DNA from: 40CM-4-69-5 sp036556905
GTDB taxonomy: Bacteria; Methylomirabilota; Methylomirabilia; Rokubacteriales; CSP1-6
Direction: 5' to 3'
NCBI GenBank assembly: GCA_036556905.1
Contig: DATBIM010000010.1
Coordinates: 1-59,769, forward strand
Length of the DNA: 59,769 bases
The translations under genes were made by a program, and so were the position numbers. How positions within the stretch are numbered: position 1 is the stretch's first letter; each line of letters starts with the position of its first letter. This document shows positions 50,800-59,614 of this stretch, piece by piece. The notes beneath the pieces are model-generated. The model was not told the origin of the DNA, did no database searches, and was given only the letters and a program-made list of their open reading frames with translations.

Positions 50800-51603
50800 G
50801 TGTTACGCCTTCTCGCGCTCCCGGTCCTCATCACGACCTTCGCCCTGCCGGGCCGCGCCGGCGCCGACGGCATGATGCTCGTGGCGGCGGGCGCCTTCTG
50901 GATGGGCCGTGACGGCGGCCCTCCGGAGGAGGCGCCGGCCCACCGGGTCTTCGTGCGAGACTTCTGGATCGATCGGCACAAGGTGACGAACGCCGAGTTC
51001 GCCCTGTTCCTCGATGCGCGCGGACTCACCGCCGACGACGGTGAGCGCCGGTTGGATGACGACGACGCCGACGTCCGGATCCGCCGGGTCGCCGGCCGCT
51101 TCGTGCCTGACGTCGGGTACGCGCGCCATCCCGCCGTGGAAGTCTCCTGGTTCGGGGCGCGGGACTACTGCGCCTGGAAAGGCCGGCGCCTGCCCACCGA
51201 GGCCGAGTGGGAAAAGGCAGCCCGCGGCGATGACCGGAGGCTCTATCCGTGGGGCTGGACGCCGCCGACCCCCGAGCGAGCCATCTTCGGCCGCCCCTTC
51301 AACGCCACCGCGCCGACCGACGGCCGCCCGACGGGACGCAGCCCCTACGGCGTCGAGGACCTGCTGGGCAATCTGCGCGAGTGGACGGCGACGGCGTTTC
51401 GCCCGTACCCTTATGGGAGCGACGATGGGCGCGAGCGGTTCAACGGGCACGGACGAGTTATCCTGCGGGGGGCCAGCCATGACGACCCCGCCGACGGTCT
51501 CTCGGTGACCCGGCGCTACTCCTACGACCGGCGCGGGGCCCGGGCTGGCCACCATCACGTGGGGTTCCGCTGCGCGACCTCTGAGGACCTGGGAGGCTAC
51601 TGA
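50800..51603 (+). CDS. Exported SUMF1 (formylglycine-generating-enzyme-like) protein
   Basis: A 267-residue protein with a signal peptide (through AGADG) and one SUMF1 domain: MMLVAAGAFWMG, WIDRHKVTNAEF, GRRLPTEAEWEKAARG, YPWGW and DLLGNLREWTA in order. True FGEs need a C-terminal cysteine pair for copper; here that region has only the single cysteine of GFRCA. It is therefore unlikely to make formylglycine and may bind sugars or act elsewhere. It precedes the acyl-CoA synthetase by two bases. Confidence 0.85.
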   Translation: MLRLLALPVLITTFALPGRAGADGMMLVAAGAFWMGRDGGPPEEAPAHRVFVRDFWIDRHKVTNAEFALFLDARGLTADDGERRLDDDDADVRIRRVAGRFVPDVGYARHPAVEVSWFGARDYCAWKGRRLPTEAEWEKAARGDDRRLYPWGWTPPTPERAIFGRPFNATAPTDGRPTGRSPYGVEDLLGNLREWTATAFRPYPYGSDDGRERFNGHGRVILRGASHDDPADGLSVTRRYSYDRRGARAGHHHVGFRCATSEDLGGY

Positions 51604-51605
51604 CG

Positions 51606-53255
51606 ATGAGCGCGCCGATCGACAACCTCGTGATGAACTACCCGCTGACCATCACCCATTTCTTCGAGCGCGCTCGCCGCATCTTCGCCGGCAAGACCCT
51701 GGGCACGCGCGTGCCGGGGGTGGGGCTCGCCAAGTCGACCTACGCCGACTTCGCCGAGCGCACCGCCCGTCTGGCCGGAGCGTTGAAGTCCCTGGGCATC
51801 GGCAAGGGCGATCGGGTCGGCACGTTCGCCTGGAACTCCCACCGCCACCTCGAGGTCTACTTCGCGGCGCCTATGATGGGCGCCGTGCTGCACACGGTGA
51901 ACATCCGGTTGTCGGCCCGGGACATCAGCTACATCGTGAATCATGCCGACGACCGGGTGCTCATCGCCGACGCCAGCACCTGGCCGATGCTGGAGCCGAT
52001 CCGCGGCCAGCTCCGCAATGTACGGCACGTCATCGTGATGAAGGACACGCCACAGGCCGAGATCCCGCCGGGCACCCTCGACTATGAGGCGCTCCTGGCT
52101 GCGGCCCGACCGGTGGAGGCCTGGCCTCGACTGGAAGAAACGGACGCGGCCGGCATGTGCTACACCTCCGGCACCACCGGTCACCCCAAGGGGGCCGTGT
52201 ACACCCACCGGGCCATTTTTCTGCACTCGCTGGCCTCCTCCATGACCGACGTGCTGGGCATCTCGGAGAGCGACGTGATCCTCCATATCGTGCCCATGTT
52301 CCACGCCAACGCCTGGTGCGTGCCCTTCGCCGGCGTGATGAACGGCGCCACCCAGTTCTTCGGCGGGCCGAATCCCCAGCCCCGCGACATCGTGGAGATC
52401 GTCCACCGGGAGCGGGTGACGGTGGTGGGGGCCGTGCCCACCGTGTGGATCGCCGTCGACGGGATTCTGGAATCGGAGCCCCAGTGGGATATCTCCTCCA
52501 TTCGCTGCATCCCGATCGGGGGCTCGGCCGCCCCCCGAACGCTCATCGAGAAGTTCGACAAGAAGTACGGGGCGCGCATGCTGCACGCCTGGGGCATGAC
52601 CGAGATGACCCCGCTGGGGACGGTGTGCCGCCTCAAGTCTCCCATGGAGAGCCTGCCCGACGACGACCGCTACGCGATCCGGGCCAAGCAGGGCTACCCC
52701 GTGGTCGGGGTGGACCTCCGGATCGTGGACGACGCCGGGCGCGAGCAGCCGTGGGACGGCCGCTCCATGGGCGAGATGCAGGTCCGGGGGCCGTGGGTGA
52801 TCCGGGCGTACTACAACAGCCCGGAATCTACCGACCGGTTCACCGAGGACGGCTGGTTCAAGACGGGCGACGTGGCCACGGTCGATGCCGAAGGCTACGT
52901 ACAGATCACCGACCGCACCAAGGATCTGATCAAATCAGGCGGCGAGTGGATCTCTTCCATCGACGTGGAGGTTTTGCTCATGAGCCACCCCAAGGTCCTG
53001 GAGGCCGCCGTCATCGCGGTGCCCCACCCCCGGTGGGTGGAGCGCCCCCTGGCCTGCGTGGTGCCCCGACCGGGGGTGACCCTGGAGGCCCGGGAGATCC
53101 TGGACTGGCTCAGGCCCCGGCTGGCCAAATGGGCGCTGCCCGACGAGGTGGTCTTTATCGAGTCGGTGCCCAAGACCAGCGTGGGCAAGTTCGACAAGAA
53201 GGTGCTGCGAGAGCGCTTCAAGGACTGGCCGCCCAAGAATCAGGCAATCGGGTAG
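51606..53255 (+). CDS. Long-chain fatty-acid-CoA ligase
   Basis: A 549-residue adenylate-forming enzyme that activates a carboxylic acid with ATP and CoA. The P-loop reads YTSGTTGHPKGAV, the A5-type motif GMTEMTPLGTV, and the C-terminal hinge GDVATVDAEGYVQITDRTKD with the catalytic lysine in KTSVGKFDKK. Full length. The gene is two bases after the SUMF1 stop. Confidence 0.93.
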   Translation: MSAPIDNLVMNYPLTITHFFERARRIFAGKTLGTRVPGVGLAKSTYADFAERTARLAGALKSLGIGKGDRVGTFAWNSHRHLEVYFAAPMMGAVLHTVNIRLSARDISYIVNHADDRVLIADASTWPMLEPIRGQLRNVRHVIVMKDTPQAEIPPGTLDYEALLAAARPVEAWPRLEETDAAGMCYTSGTTGHPKGAVYTHRAIFLHSLASSMTDVLGISESDVILHIVPMFHANAWCVPFAGVMNGATQFFGGPNPQPRDIVEIVHRERVTVVGAVPTVWIAVDGILESEPQWDISSIRCIPIGGSAAPRTLIEKFDKKYGARMLHAWGMTEMTPLGTVCRLKSPMESLPDDDRYAIRAKQGYPVVGVDLRIVDDAGREQPWDGRSMGEMQVRGPWVIRAYYNSPESTDRFTEDGWFKTGDVATVDAEGYVQITDRTKDLIKSGGEWISSIDVEVLLMSHPKVLEAAVIAVPHPRWVERPLACVVPRPGVTLEAREILDWLRPRLAKWALPDEVVFIESVPKTSVGKFDKKVLRERFKDWPPKNQAIG

Positions 53256-53297
53256 AATACGGGCCGTTCTCACCCGGCCCCACACAAGGAGGCATTG

Positions 53298-54575
53298 ATG
53301 GAACATCCGAGCCGCCGCGAGTTCCTCACGACCACGACCCTCGCCGGTCTGGCCGGCATCCTGGCCACCGGAGTTCCCCCGGCCCGGGGCCAGCAGCGAG
53401 AGATCTCATACCTGTGCTGGAACAACTTCGCCCCCAAGTCCGACAAGAAGCTGGCCGAGATCGCCCCGCGATTCACCAAGGACACCGGGATCAAGATCAA
53501 GATCGACCACATCGCCCACCCTCAGCAGGCCGCCAAGTACGCCTCCGAGGTCCAGAGCCAGGCCGGTCACGATCTGGTCGAGATGCGCATGCACTTTCCC
53601 TGGCTCTACGAGCCGCAGCTCGTGGACGTCTCGGACGTCGTGGCCGAGCTGGAGAAGAAGTACGGCAAGGCCCTGTCCTCGGCCCAGGACACGGCCCATG
53701 TCAATGGCGTCTGGCGGGCGGTCCCGCAGTACCACACGTTCTTCGTGGGCTCCTACCGCGAGGATCTCTTCAAGAAGGCCGGCCTCAAGGTGCCCGACAC
53801 CTGGGAGGACCTCTACACGGTGGGCAAGGAGCTCAAGAAGATGGGGCACCCGGTCGGGATCCCCATCTCCCAGAACTACGACTCGATCTCGACCGCGAGC
53901 CCGGTGCTCTGGTCCCTGGGGGGCATGGAGGTCGACAAGGACGGCAAGACCGTCAGGATCAACTCGCCGGCGGCCGAGCAGATGATCGAGTGGTACAAGA
54001 AGATGCTCCGCGACTGCATGGAGCCGGAGGTCCTCTCCTGGACGGACGCCAGCAACAACACCACCCTCAACGCCGGCAAATCGGGCTGGATCCACAACCC
54101 GATCAGCGCCTACCTCTCGGCCCGCAACGGCAAGATGGTGACGGCCGACGGCATCAACCACCACCGCAGCCTGGCCGGTCCCCATGGCCGGCACGAGACC
54201 GACGTGCCACGCCATATCGGCATCTGGAAGTTCTCCAAGAACGTTGAGCCGGCCAAAGAGTGGATCCGCTACCTGCTGGGCAAGCGCGAAGTGTACGACG
54301 AGTACATCGTGTCCGGTGATGCCTTCAACCTGCCCGTCTACACGAATCTGCAAGACCACCCCGTGCTGAAGACGGACCCGAAGTTCGCCGGCCTGAAGCA
54401 AGAGGGTGTGCAGTTCCATTGTTACGGCTGGCCGGCTCCCCCCAGCGCCAAGGTCCAGCAGATCACCAATGAGTTCATCCTCCCCAACATGATCGCCAAG
54501 GCGGTCACGGGGACGTCGACGAAGGAAGCCGTGGCCTGGGGCGAGAAAGAAATGAAGCGCATCCTCAGCGCGTAA
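53298..54575 (+). CDS. Tat-exported ABC transporter substrate-binding protein (family 1)
   Basis: A 425-residue solute-binding protein. The Tat motif SRREFLTTTT at residues 5-14 precedes a hydrophobic segment and AxA-like cleavage. The mature part fits SBP family 1 (sugars, polyols, spermidine or phosphonates). ATG 53298 follows AAGGAGG; TTG 53295 is less likely. It is first in a binding protein-permease-permease operon. Confidence 0.9.
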   Translation: MEHPSRREFLTTTTLAGLAGILATGVPPARGQQREISYLCWNNFAPKSDKKLAEIAPRFTKDTGIKIKIDHIAHPQQAAKYASEVQSQAGHDLVEMRMHFPWLYEPQLVDVSDVVAELEKKYGKALSSAQDTAHVNGVWRAVPQYHTFFVGSYREDLFKKAGLKVPDTWEDLYTVGKELKKMGHPVGIPISQNYDSISTASPVLWSLGGMEVDKDGKTVRINSPAAEQMIEWYKKMLRDCMEPEVLSWTDASNNTTLNAGKSGWIHNPISAYLSARNGKMVTADGINHHRSLAGPHGRHETDVPRHIGIWKFSKNVEPAKEWIRYLLGKREVYDEYIVSGDAFNLPVYTNLQDHPVLKTDPKFAGLKQEGVQFHCYGWPAPPSAKVQQITNEFILPNMIAKAVTGTSTKEAVAWGEKEMKRILSA

Positions 54576-54578
54576 GCG

Positions 54579-55514
54579 ATGGCCGTCGGGAGCGTTCGCG
54601 TCCGACCGGTCGTTCCCCGATCCGGGCTCCGGGTCCGGGAGCTGCTCGACCACGAGCGGTTCCTGGGCCCGGCGTTCGTCACTCCCGCCCTGCTCCTCAT
54701 CACGCTGCTCGTCGCCTATCCGTTCTGCATGGCCATCTACTTCGCGCTGTCCAACTCGTTCATCGGTCGACCCAGCCAGTTCGTGGGCCTGCGCAACTTC
54801 ATCCTCCTCTGGGAGAGCGACTCCTTCCGGCAGACCTTCCAGAACGCCTTCGTCTTCACGGGCGCCGCCGTCGGCTGCAAGCTGGTGCTGGGCATCGCGC
54901 TGGCCTTGCTGCTGAATCAGCAGCTCTGGTTCAAGCGCATGATCCGGGGGGCCGTGCTGCTGCCCTGGGTCATCCCGACCGCGCTCTCCACGCTGGGCTG
55001 GTGGTGGATGTTCAACTCGCTGTATAGCGTGGTGAACTGGATGGGGATCGCGGCCGGTGTCATGGATCCGCCGGGTCCCAACTGGCTCGGCCAGAAGTAC
55101 TACGCGATGTCCGCGGTGGTGGCCGTCAACGTGTGGCGGGGGCTGCCGTTCTTCGCCATCACCATCCTGGCCGGGTTGGTGTCGATCCCCAAGGAGCTCT
55201 ACGAGGCGGCCGAGGCCGACGGTGCGGGACCGTTCTCCCGCTTCTGGCACGTCACCCTGCCCCTGCTGAAACCCGTGCTGGCCATCGTGGTGCTCTTCTC
55301 CACGATCTTCACCTTCAGCGACTTCAACATCGTCTATGTGCTGACCCACGGCGGCCCCATCAACGCCACGCACCTGTTCGCCACGCTGTCCCGTCAGATC
55401 GGGCTGGAATCCGGGCAGATCGGCCAGGGCGCGGCGATCTCGCTCTATCTCTTCCCGGTGCTGGTGCTCGTGGTATGGGTCCAGCTCAGGTTCGTGCGGA
55501 AGCAGGCCTACTGA
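54579..55514 (+). CDS. Sugar-type ABC transporter permease (MalF/UgpA-like)
   Basis: A 311-residue permease with six helices; the EAA loop reads YEAAEADGAGPFSRFWHVTLP. It lies three bases after the binding protein. Its stop overlaps the next start (TGATG). Confidence 0.92.
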   Translation: MAVGSVRVRPVVPRSGLRVRELLDHERFLGPAFVTPALLLITLLVAYPFCMAIYFALSNSFIGRPSQFVGLRNFILLWESDSFRQTFQNAFVFTGAAVGCKLVLGIALALLLNQQLWFKRMIRGAVLLPWVIPTALSTLGWWWMFNSLYSVVNWMGIAAGVMDPPGPNWLGQKYYAMSAVVAVNVWRGLPFFAITILAGLVSIPKELYEAAEADGAGPFSRFWHVTLPLLKPVLAIVVLFSTIFTFSDFNIVYVLTHGGPINATHLFATLSRQIGLESGQIGQGAAISLYLFPVLVLVVWVQLRFVRKQAY

Positions 55515-56359
55515 TGACGGTCAAGCGGCGCCCCCTGCGGACGAAGGTCCTGTTGCATCTGGGGCTGTTACCGTTCCTGATCTTCGCGCTGTTCCCCTTC
55601 TACCACATGACGCTGACGTCGCTGAAGACGGACCGGGAGCTGTACGACCTCGCCGCCGTTCCCGTGCTGATCCGCCAGGGCCCCACGCTGGAGCACTACT
55701 ACAAGCTGCTCTGGGAGACCGGGTTCCTGACCTGGATCAACAACAGTCTGGTCGTGACCTTGCTGGCCACCACGGTTTCGGTCGTGATCGGCACCATCGC
55801 CGCTTATGCCCTGGCCCGGCTGAAGTTCTTCGGCGTGGGGCCGTTCGGCACTGGCATCTTCGTCACGTACCTGGTGCCCACCTCCCTGCTCTTCCTGCCC
55901 CTGGCCCAGGTGGTGCACTGGATCGGGCTGGCCGATTCCAAATGGGCGCTGGTGGTGACCTACCCCACGTTCCTGGTGCCCTTCTGCACCTGGCTCCTGA
56001 TGGGCTATTTCCGCACCGTGCCCAAGGAAATCGAGGAGTGCGCGATGGTGGACGGGGCCACACGACTCCAGGCCCTCATCCGCATCATCCTGCCCATCGC
56101 CATCCCCGGGCTGGTGTGCGCCATCCTCTTCGCCTTCACGCTGTCCTGGAACGAGTTCATCTACGCGCTCACCTTCACCTCGTCCTCGGAGGAGATCACC
56201 GCCAGCGTCGGCGTGACCCAGGAGCTGATCCGCGGGGACATCTACTTCTGGGGCGGGCTCATGGCCGGCGCCGTGCTGGCCTCGGTCCCCATCGTCATCC
56301 TCTACGTCTTCTTCCTCGACTACTACGTCTCCGGGCTCACCGCTGGCGCCGTGAAGTAG
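55514..56359 (+). CDS. Sugar-type ABC transporter permease (MalG-like)
   Basis: A 281-residue permease with six helices. The EAA loop EECAMVDGATRLQALIRIIL is clear. The start at 55514 follows from the overlap with the previous gene; the longer frame is a shadow. No ATP-binding gene follows; a toxin-antitoxin operon does. Confidence 0.92.
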   Translation: MTVKRRPLRTKVLLHLGLLPFLIFALFPFYHMTLTSLKTDRELYDLAAVPVLIRQGPTLEHYYKLLWETGFLTWINNSLVVTLLATTVSVVIGTIAAYALARLKFFGVGPFGTGIFVTYLVPTSLLFLPLAQVVHWIGLADSKWALVVTYPTFLVPFCTWLLMGYFRTVPKEIEECAMVDGATRLQALIRIILPIAIPGLVCAILFAFTLSWNEFIYALTFTSSSEEITASVGVTQELIRGDIYFWGGLMAGAVLASVPIVILYVFFLDYYVSGLTAGAVK

Positions 56360-56388
56360 GGCACCGGGGCGGCCGCGTCCGGAGGCAG

Positions 56389-56418
56389 TGTCAATGTATT
56401 TGCACCCATACATTGACA
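56389..56418. promoter_or_regulatory. Operator: perfect 11-bp inverted repeat of the toxin-antitoxin operon
   Basis: TGTCAATGTAT (56389-56399) and ATACATTGACA (56408-56418) are perfect complements around an eight-base spacer. The right arm contains the -35 hexamer TTGACA. This is the expected design for antitoxin-mediated autorepression. Confidence 0.8.
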
Positions 56419-56440
56419 GACCGTTCGCACATAGTACACT
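56413..56440 (+). promoter_or_regulatory. Promoter of the toxin-antitoxin operon (leaderless)
   Basis: Perfect TTGACA (56413-56418) and TACACT (56435-56440) are 16 bases apart. The GTG start at 56447 begins six bases after the -10, at the predicted transcription start, with no ribosome binding site between. Confidence 0.75.
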
Positions 56441-56446
56441 GGCTCC

Positions 56447-56947
56447 GTGAAGGCGCCCCGGTCAGTCCGACACGAGATCAGGGTCGCCGACGAGGTCTGG
56501 CTCGCCACGGCACTCCTGCATCGGGAGCATCCCCGTCGCCGGGACTTCGAGGTCTCGGAGATCGTGGAGCGTGCCCGACAGGAGGGGATCACCCGCAGGC
56601 TTCGGCCCGGTGTCCGTGTCCACGTGCTACTCCATTGCGTGGCGAACCGTCCGCCGAACCCCGCGGGTTATCGGATGCTGTTCGCCACTGGCCGGACCAC
56701 GCGGAGACTCTATCGCCCGGGCGATCCCACTCATCCCGCCCGTCGGGGCAAGACCGTGCCGGACCGGAATGCCGTGCCCCCGGAATACCAGGGCCTGCTG
56801 GACTGGTACCACGCGCAGTACTCCGCGCGGGCCGCCGCATCCGTCCGCACCGATCCCCTGCTCGCCCTGCGCGGCTCCGGGAAGTCCCTCTGGGCCGATG
56901 AGCACGCGGACGACTACGTGCGTCGCCTCCGTGAAGGGTGGGCATGA
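56447..56947 (+). CDS. Putative antitoxin of a PIN toxin pair
   Basis: A 166-residue basic protein upstream of, and overlapping, a PIN toxin gene. I recognise no named family. The N-terminal half (DEVWLATALLHREHPRRRDF then EVSEIVERARQEG) looks helical and could be a winged-helix DNA-binding domain; the C-terminal part (YQGLLDWYHAQYS ... DDYVRRLREGW) may wrap the toxin. It is larger than typical VapB antitoxins. The operator in front of it suggests it is the repressor. Confidence 0.7.
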   Translation: MKAPRSVRHEIRVADEVWLATALLHREHPRRRDFEVSEIVERARQEGITRRLRPGVRVHVLLHCVANRPPNPAGYRMLFATGRTTRRLYRPGDPTHPARRGKTVPDRNAVPPEYQGLLDWYHAQYSARAAASVRTDPLLALRGSGKSLWADEHADDYVRRLREGWA

Positions 56948-57366
56948 GTCGGATCTTCTGGGACACGAACCTCTTCGTCTATCTGTTCGAGGACTACGGC
57001 GAGCTGTCGCAACGTGTCGTCACGCTCCGGCAGCGCATGCTGGAGCGGAATGACGAGCTCTGCACCTCGACGCTCACCCTGGGCGAGGTGCTGGTGAAGC
57101 CGGTCGAGGCCAGGGACGAGGACCTGGCCCGGCGCTACGAAGAGGCGATCACGACCACGGCTACGGTCGTGCCATTCACACGGGAGACGGCCCGCGTCTA
57201 TGCCGTCCTTCGGCGGGACCGCGCCCTCCGCCCTCCGGACGCAATCCAGCTCGCCTGCGCCGCCTACGCCCGCGTCGACCTGTTTATCACGAATGATGAG
57301 CGGTTGACGCAGAAGACGATCCCGGGGATCCAGTTCCTCCAGTCAATCCACCGGGCTATGCTGTGA
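56944..57366 (+). CDS. PIN-domain ribonuclease toxin (VapC-like)
   Basis: A 140-residue PIN protein. The acidic metal site is Asp7 (WDTN), Glu48 (TLGEVL), Asp99 (RPPDAIQLA) and Asp118 (ITNDERL), a full set for RNase activity. The ATG overlaps the partner's stop as ATGA, the standard coupling of toxin-antitoxin pairs. Confidence 0.92.
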   Translation: MSRIFWDTNLFVYLFEDYGELSQRVVTLRQRMLERNDELCTSTLTLGEVLVKPVEARDEDLARRYEEAITTTATVVPFTRETARVYAVLRRDRALRPPDAIQLACAAYARVDLFITNDERLTQKTIPGIQFLQSIHRAML

Positions 57367-57399
57367 GCATCTCGACGGCCAGCCCCAGGAGGACACCTG

Positions 57400-58281
57400 A
57401 TGTCGCTGAGAGCCCGGATCCAGGGGCCCCTGCCCGTGACCGCGCCCCTGGTCCTCAATCCCCTGATGGCGAAGATGGCGGAGGCCGCCGGGTTCCCGGC
57501 CGGGTATCTGGGCGGCGGCTCGACCGGCTATCTCAAGGTCTCGCTGGAGGCCAATCTCAACCTGACCGAGATGTGTCAGGCGGCTCTCGACATCCGCGCC
57601 GTCTCCTCGCTCTCGCTCATCCTCGACGCCGCCTGTGGCTACGGGGACCCGATGCACATGCACCGGACCATCGGCATGAGCGAGGCGGCCGGCTTCGCGG
57701 CCATCGAGATCGAGGACCAGCTGGTGCCCAAGCGCGCCCATCATCACGTCGGGATCGAGCACATGATCCCGATGGAGCTGATGACGGCCAAGATCCAGGA
57801 AGCCGTGGCCGCGCGTCGGCATACCGACTTCCTGATCATCGCCCGCACGAACGCCATGCGGGCCAGCACCATGGACGACGCCCTGCGCCGCGGGGAGGCC
57901 TACCGCAAGGCCGGCGCCGACGTCCTGCTGCTCTCGATGGCCCACACGCCGGAACAGCTACGCGTCATCGGCGAGCGCCTGGGCCCCCCGCTCATGTACC
58001 TCACCCGGCGCGGTGGCCTGGCCACCCTGGGCCTGACCTTGAGCGACCTCGGCGGCCTCGGCTACCGAATCGTCGCCGACCCCTCGACCCCACTGCTGGC
58101 CGCCTATGATGTCTGGAAGAAGATCTACGCCGGTCTTGCCGACGGCTTCGGCGCCAGAGGGGGGATCGCTGCGGACTGGGCGGCCCTGGAAAAGGACCTG
58201 TTCGCCGTCATCGAGCTCGCCAGGCTCCTCGCCGTCGAGCGCGCCACCGTCGAGAAGCCCGGGAGGGACGTCGCATGCTGA
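57400..58281 (+). CDS. Isocitrate lyase/PEP mutase family protein without catalytic Cys
   Basis: A 293-residue ICL/PEPM TIM-barrel protein. The metal motif reads LILDAACGYGDP (Asp76) and IEIEDQLVPKR (Glu105, Asp106). The loop KKCGH of isocitrate and 2-methylisocitrate lyases reads KRAHH, so the acid cysteine is Ala113. Relatives with a changed loop include oxaloacetate decarboxylase and petal-death-type lyases. GGAGGACACCTG precedes the ATG. The Rieske gene starts seven bases before its stop. Confidence 0.88.
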   Translation: MSLRARIQGPLPVTAPLVLNPLMAKMAEAAGFPAGYLGGGSTGYLKVSLEANLNLTEMCQAALDIRAVSSLSLILDAACGYGDPMHMHRTIGMSEAAGFAAIEIEDQLVPKRAHHHVGIEHMIPMELMTAKIQEAVAARRHTDFLIIARTNAMRASTMDDALRRGEAYRKAGADVLLLSMAHTPEQLRVIGERLGPPLMYLTRRGGLATLGLTLSDLGGLGYRIVADPSTPLLAAYDVWKKIYAGLADGFGARGGIAADWAALEKDLFAVIELARLLAVERATVEKPGRDVAC

Positions 58282-59597
58282 GCCGCGAAGACAACGACCT
58301 GCTGACACGCGTGGGCCCGGGTACGGCCATGGGCGCGCTCATCCGGGCGTACTGGATCCCGGTGCTGCAGGCGGCCGAGCTCGAGCCCGGCGGCCGGGTC
58401 AAGCGCGTGATGTTGCTCGGTGAGCGCCTGGTGGCCTACCGGACAACGGGCGGCGCGCCCGGACTCATCGGCGAGTTCTGCCCCCACCGAGGCGCCTCGC
58501 TGTACTTCGGCCGGGTCGAGGCAGCCGGCCTCCGGTGCATCTACCACGGCTGGAAGTTCGGCCTGGATGGCCAGTGCCTGGAGATGCCGAACGAGCCGGC
58601 GGAGTCGGCCTTCGCCGCGAAGATCCGGCCCACCGCCTATCCATGCGCGGAGCGCGGCGGAGTCATCTGGACGTACATGGGGCCGGCGAGCCCGCCGCCG
58701 CTGCCCGACCTGGAGTGGACCCTGCTCCCCCCCGCCCACGTCTTCGTCTCCAAGCGGGTGCAGGAGTGCAACTGGTTCCAGGCCCTCGAGGGTGGGATCG
58801 ACTCCAGCCATATCTCTTTCCTGCACGCGCCGCTGCGCGCGGAGGACGACGACACCGTGCGCGAGCTCGATCGGGCCAGCTTTGGGGTCGGCGCGGCCGT
58901 GCAGACGGCCGACCCGGCACCGCGCTTCGACGTGGCCGACACCGACTACGGCGTCCTCATCGGCGCCCGGCGCACCCGCCGTGATGGCCAGCACTACTGG
59001 CGGATCACCCAGTTCCTCATGCCGTTCTACACGATGCCGCCGACCGACCTGGCGGGCCGCATCGTGCAGTCCCACATCTGGGTGCCGATGGATGACACCA
59101 ACGTCGTCAACTGGATGGTCACCTGGAACGTCGATCGCCCGTTGACGCCGGAGGAGCTGGCTCCTCACGTGGAGGGCAAGGGCTCGCACGTGATCGAATA
59201 CGCCCCGGCCACCTCCGAGCCCTATGGCGACATTCGCACGGCGGCCAACCGGTCGAACGACTACGCGATGGACTGGGAGGTGCACCGCACGAAGATGTTC
59301 TGCGGCATTCCGGGCTTCGGCGTGCAGGACCAGGCGATCCAGGAGAGCCAGGGTCCCATCGTCGATCGGACCCAGGAGCACCTCGGCACCAGCGACAGCG
59401 CGATCATCCGCGTGCGCCGCCGGCTCCTGAACGCCGCCCGAGCGCTGCGTGAGCACGGCACACCACCGCCCGGACAGGATCCCGCCTCGTTCCTCGTGCG
59501 CTCGGCGTCGGTGGTGTTGCCGCCCGGGGCCGACTGGCTGCACGGCGCGACGTCGAGCATCGTCGTCCGTCCCGGCCAGCGACTCGTCCTCGCCTGA
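58275..59597 (+). CDS. Rieske non-heme iron oxygenase, alpha subunit
   Basis: A 440-residue aromatic-ring-hydroxylating-type oxygenase like phthalate 4,5-dioxygenase. The Rieske cluster ligands are Cys69, His71, Cys88 and His91 (CPHRGASL ... CIYHGWKF). The catalytic iron ligands His179 and His184 lie in GIDSSHISFLH. No beta subunit is seen, as is normal for the homotrimeric class. A reductase and ferredoxin are not in the window's end. The substrate is unknown. Confidence 0.92.
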   Translation: MLSREDNDLLTRVGPGTAMGALIRAYWIPVLQAAELEPGGRVKRVMLLGERLVAYRTTGGAPGLIGEFCPHRGASLYFGRVEAAGLRCIYHGWKFGLDGQCLEMPNEPAESAFAAKIRPTAYPCAERGGVIWTYMGPASPPPLPDLEWTLLPPAHVFVSKRVQECNWFQALEGGIDSSHISFLHAPLRAEDDDTVRELDRASFGVGAAVQTADPAPRFDVADTDYGVLIGARRTRRDGQHYWRITQFLMPFYTMPPTDLAGRIVQSHIWVPMDDTNVVNWMVTWNVDRPLTPEELAPHVEGKGSHVIEYAPATSEPYGDIRTAANRSNDYAMDWEVHRTKMFCGIPGFGVQDQAIQESQGPIVDRTQEHLGTSDSAIIRVRRRLLNAARALREHGTPPPGQDPASFLVRSASVVLPPGADWLHGATSSIVVRPGQRLVLA

Positions 59598-59614
59598 CCG
59601 TGCCCGGCCTGACC

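Noticed and set aside
53253..53258. TAGAAT as a -10 for the Tat-exported binding protein
   Set aside because: No fitting -35 upstream; the gene has a good ribosome site and may be read from the upstream operon.
52157..54247. 696-residue plus-strand open frame
   Set aside because: Out-of-frame shadow across the acyl-CoA synthetase and binding protein; no recognisable domain.
53406..55373. 655-residue minus-strand open frame opposite the binding protein and permease
   Set aside because: Covers two well-supported plus-strand genes and has a low-complexity composition.
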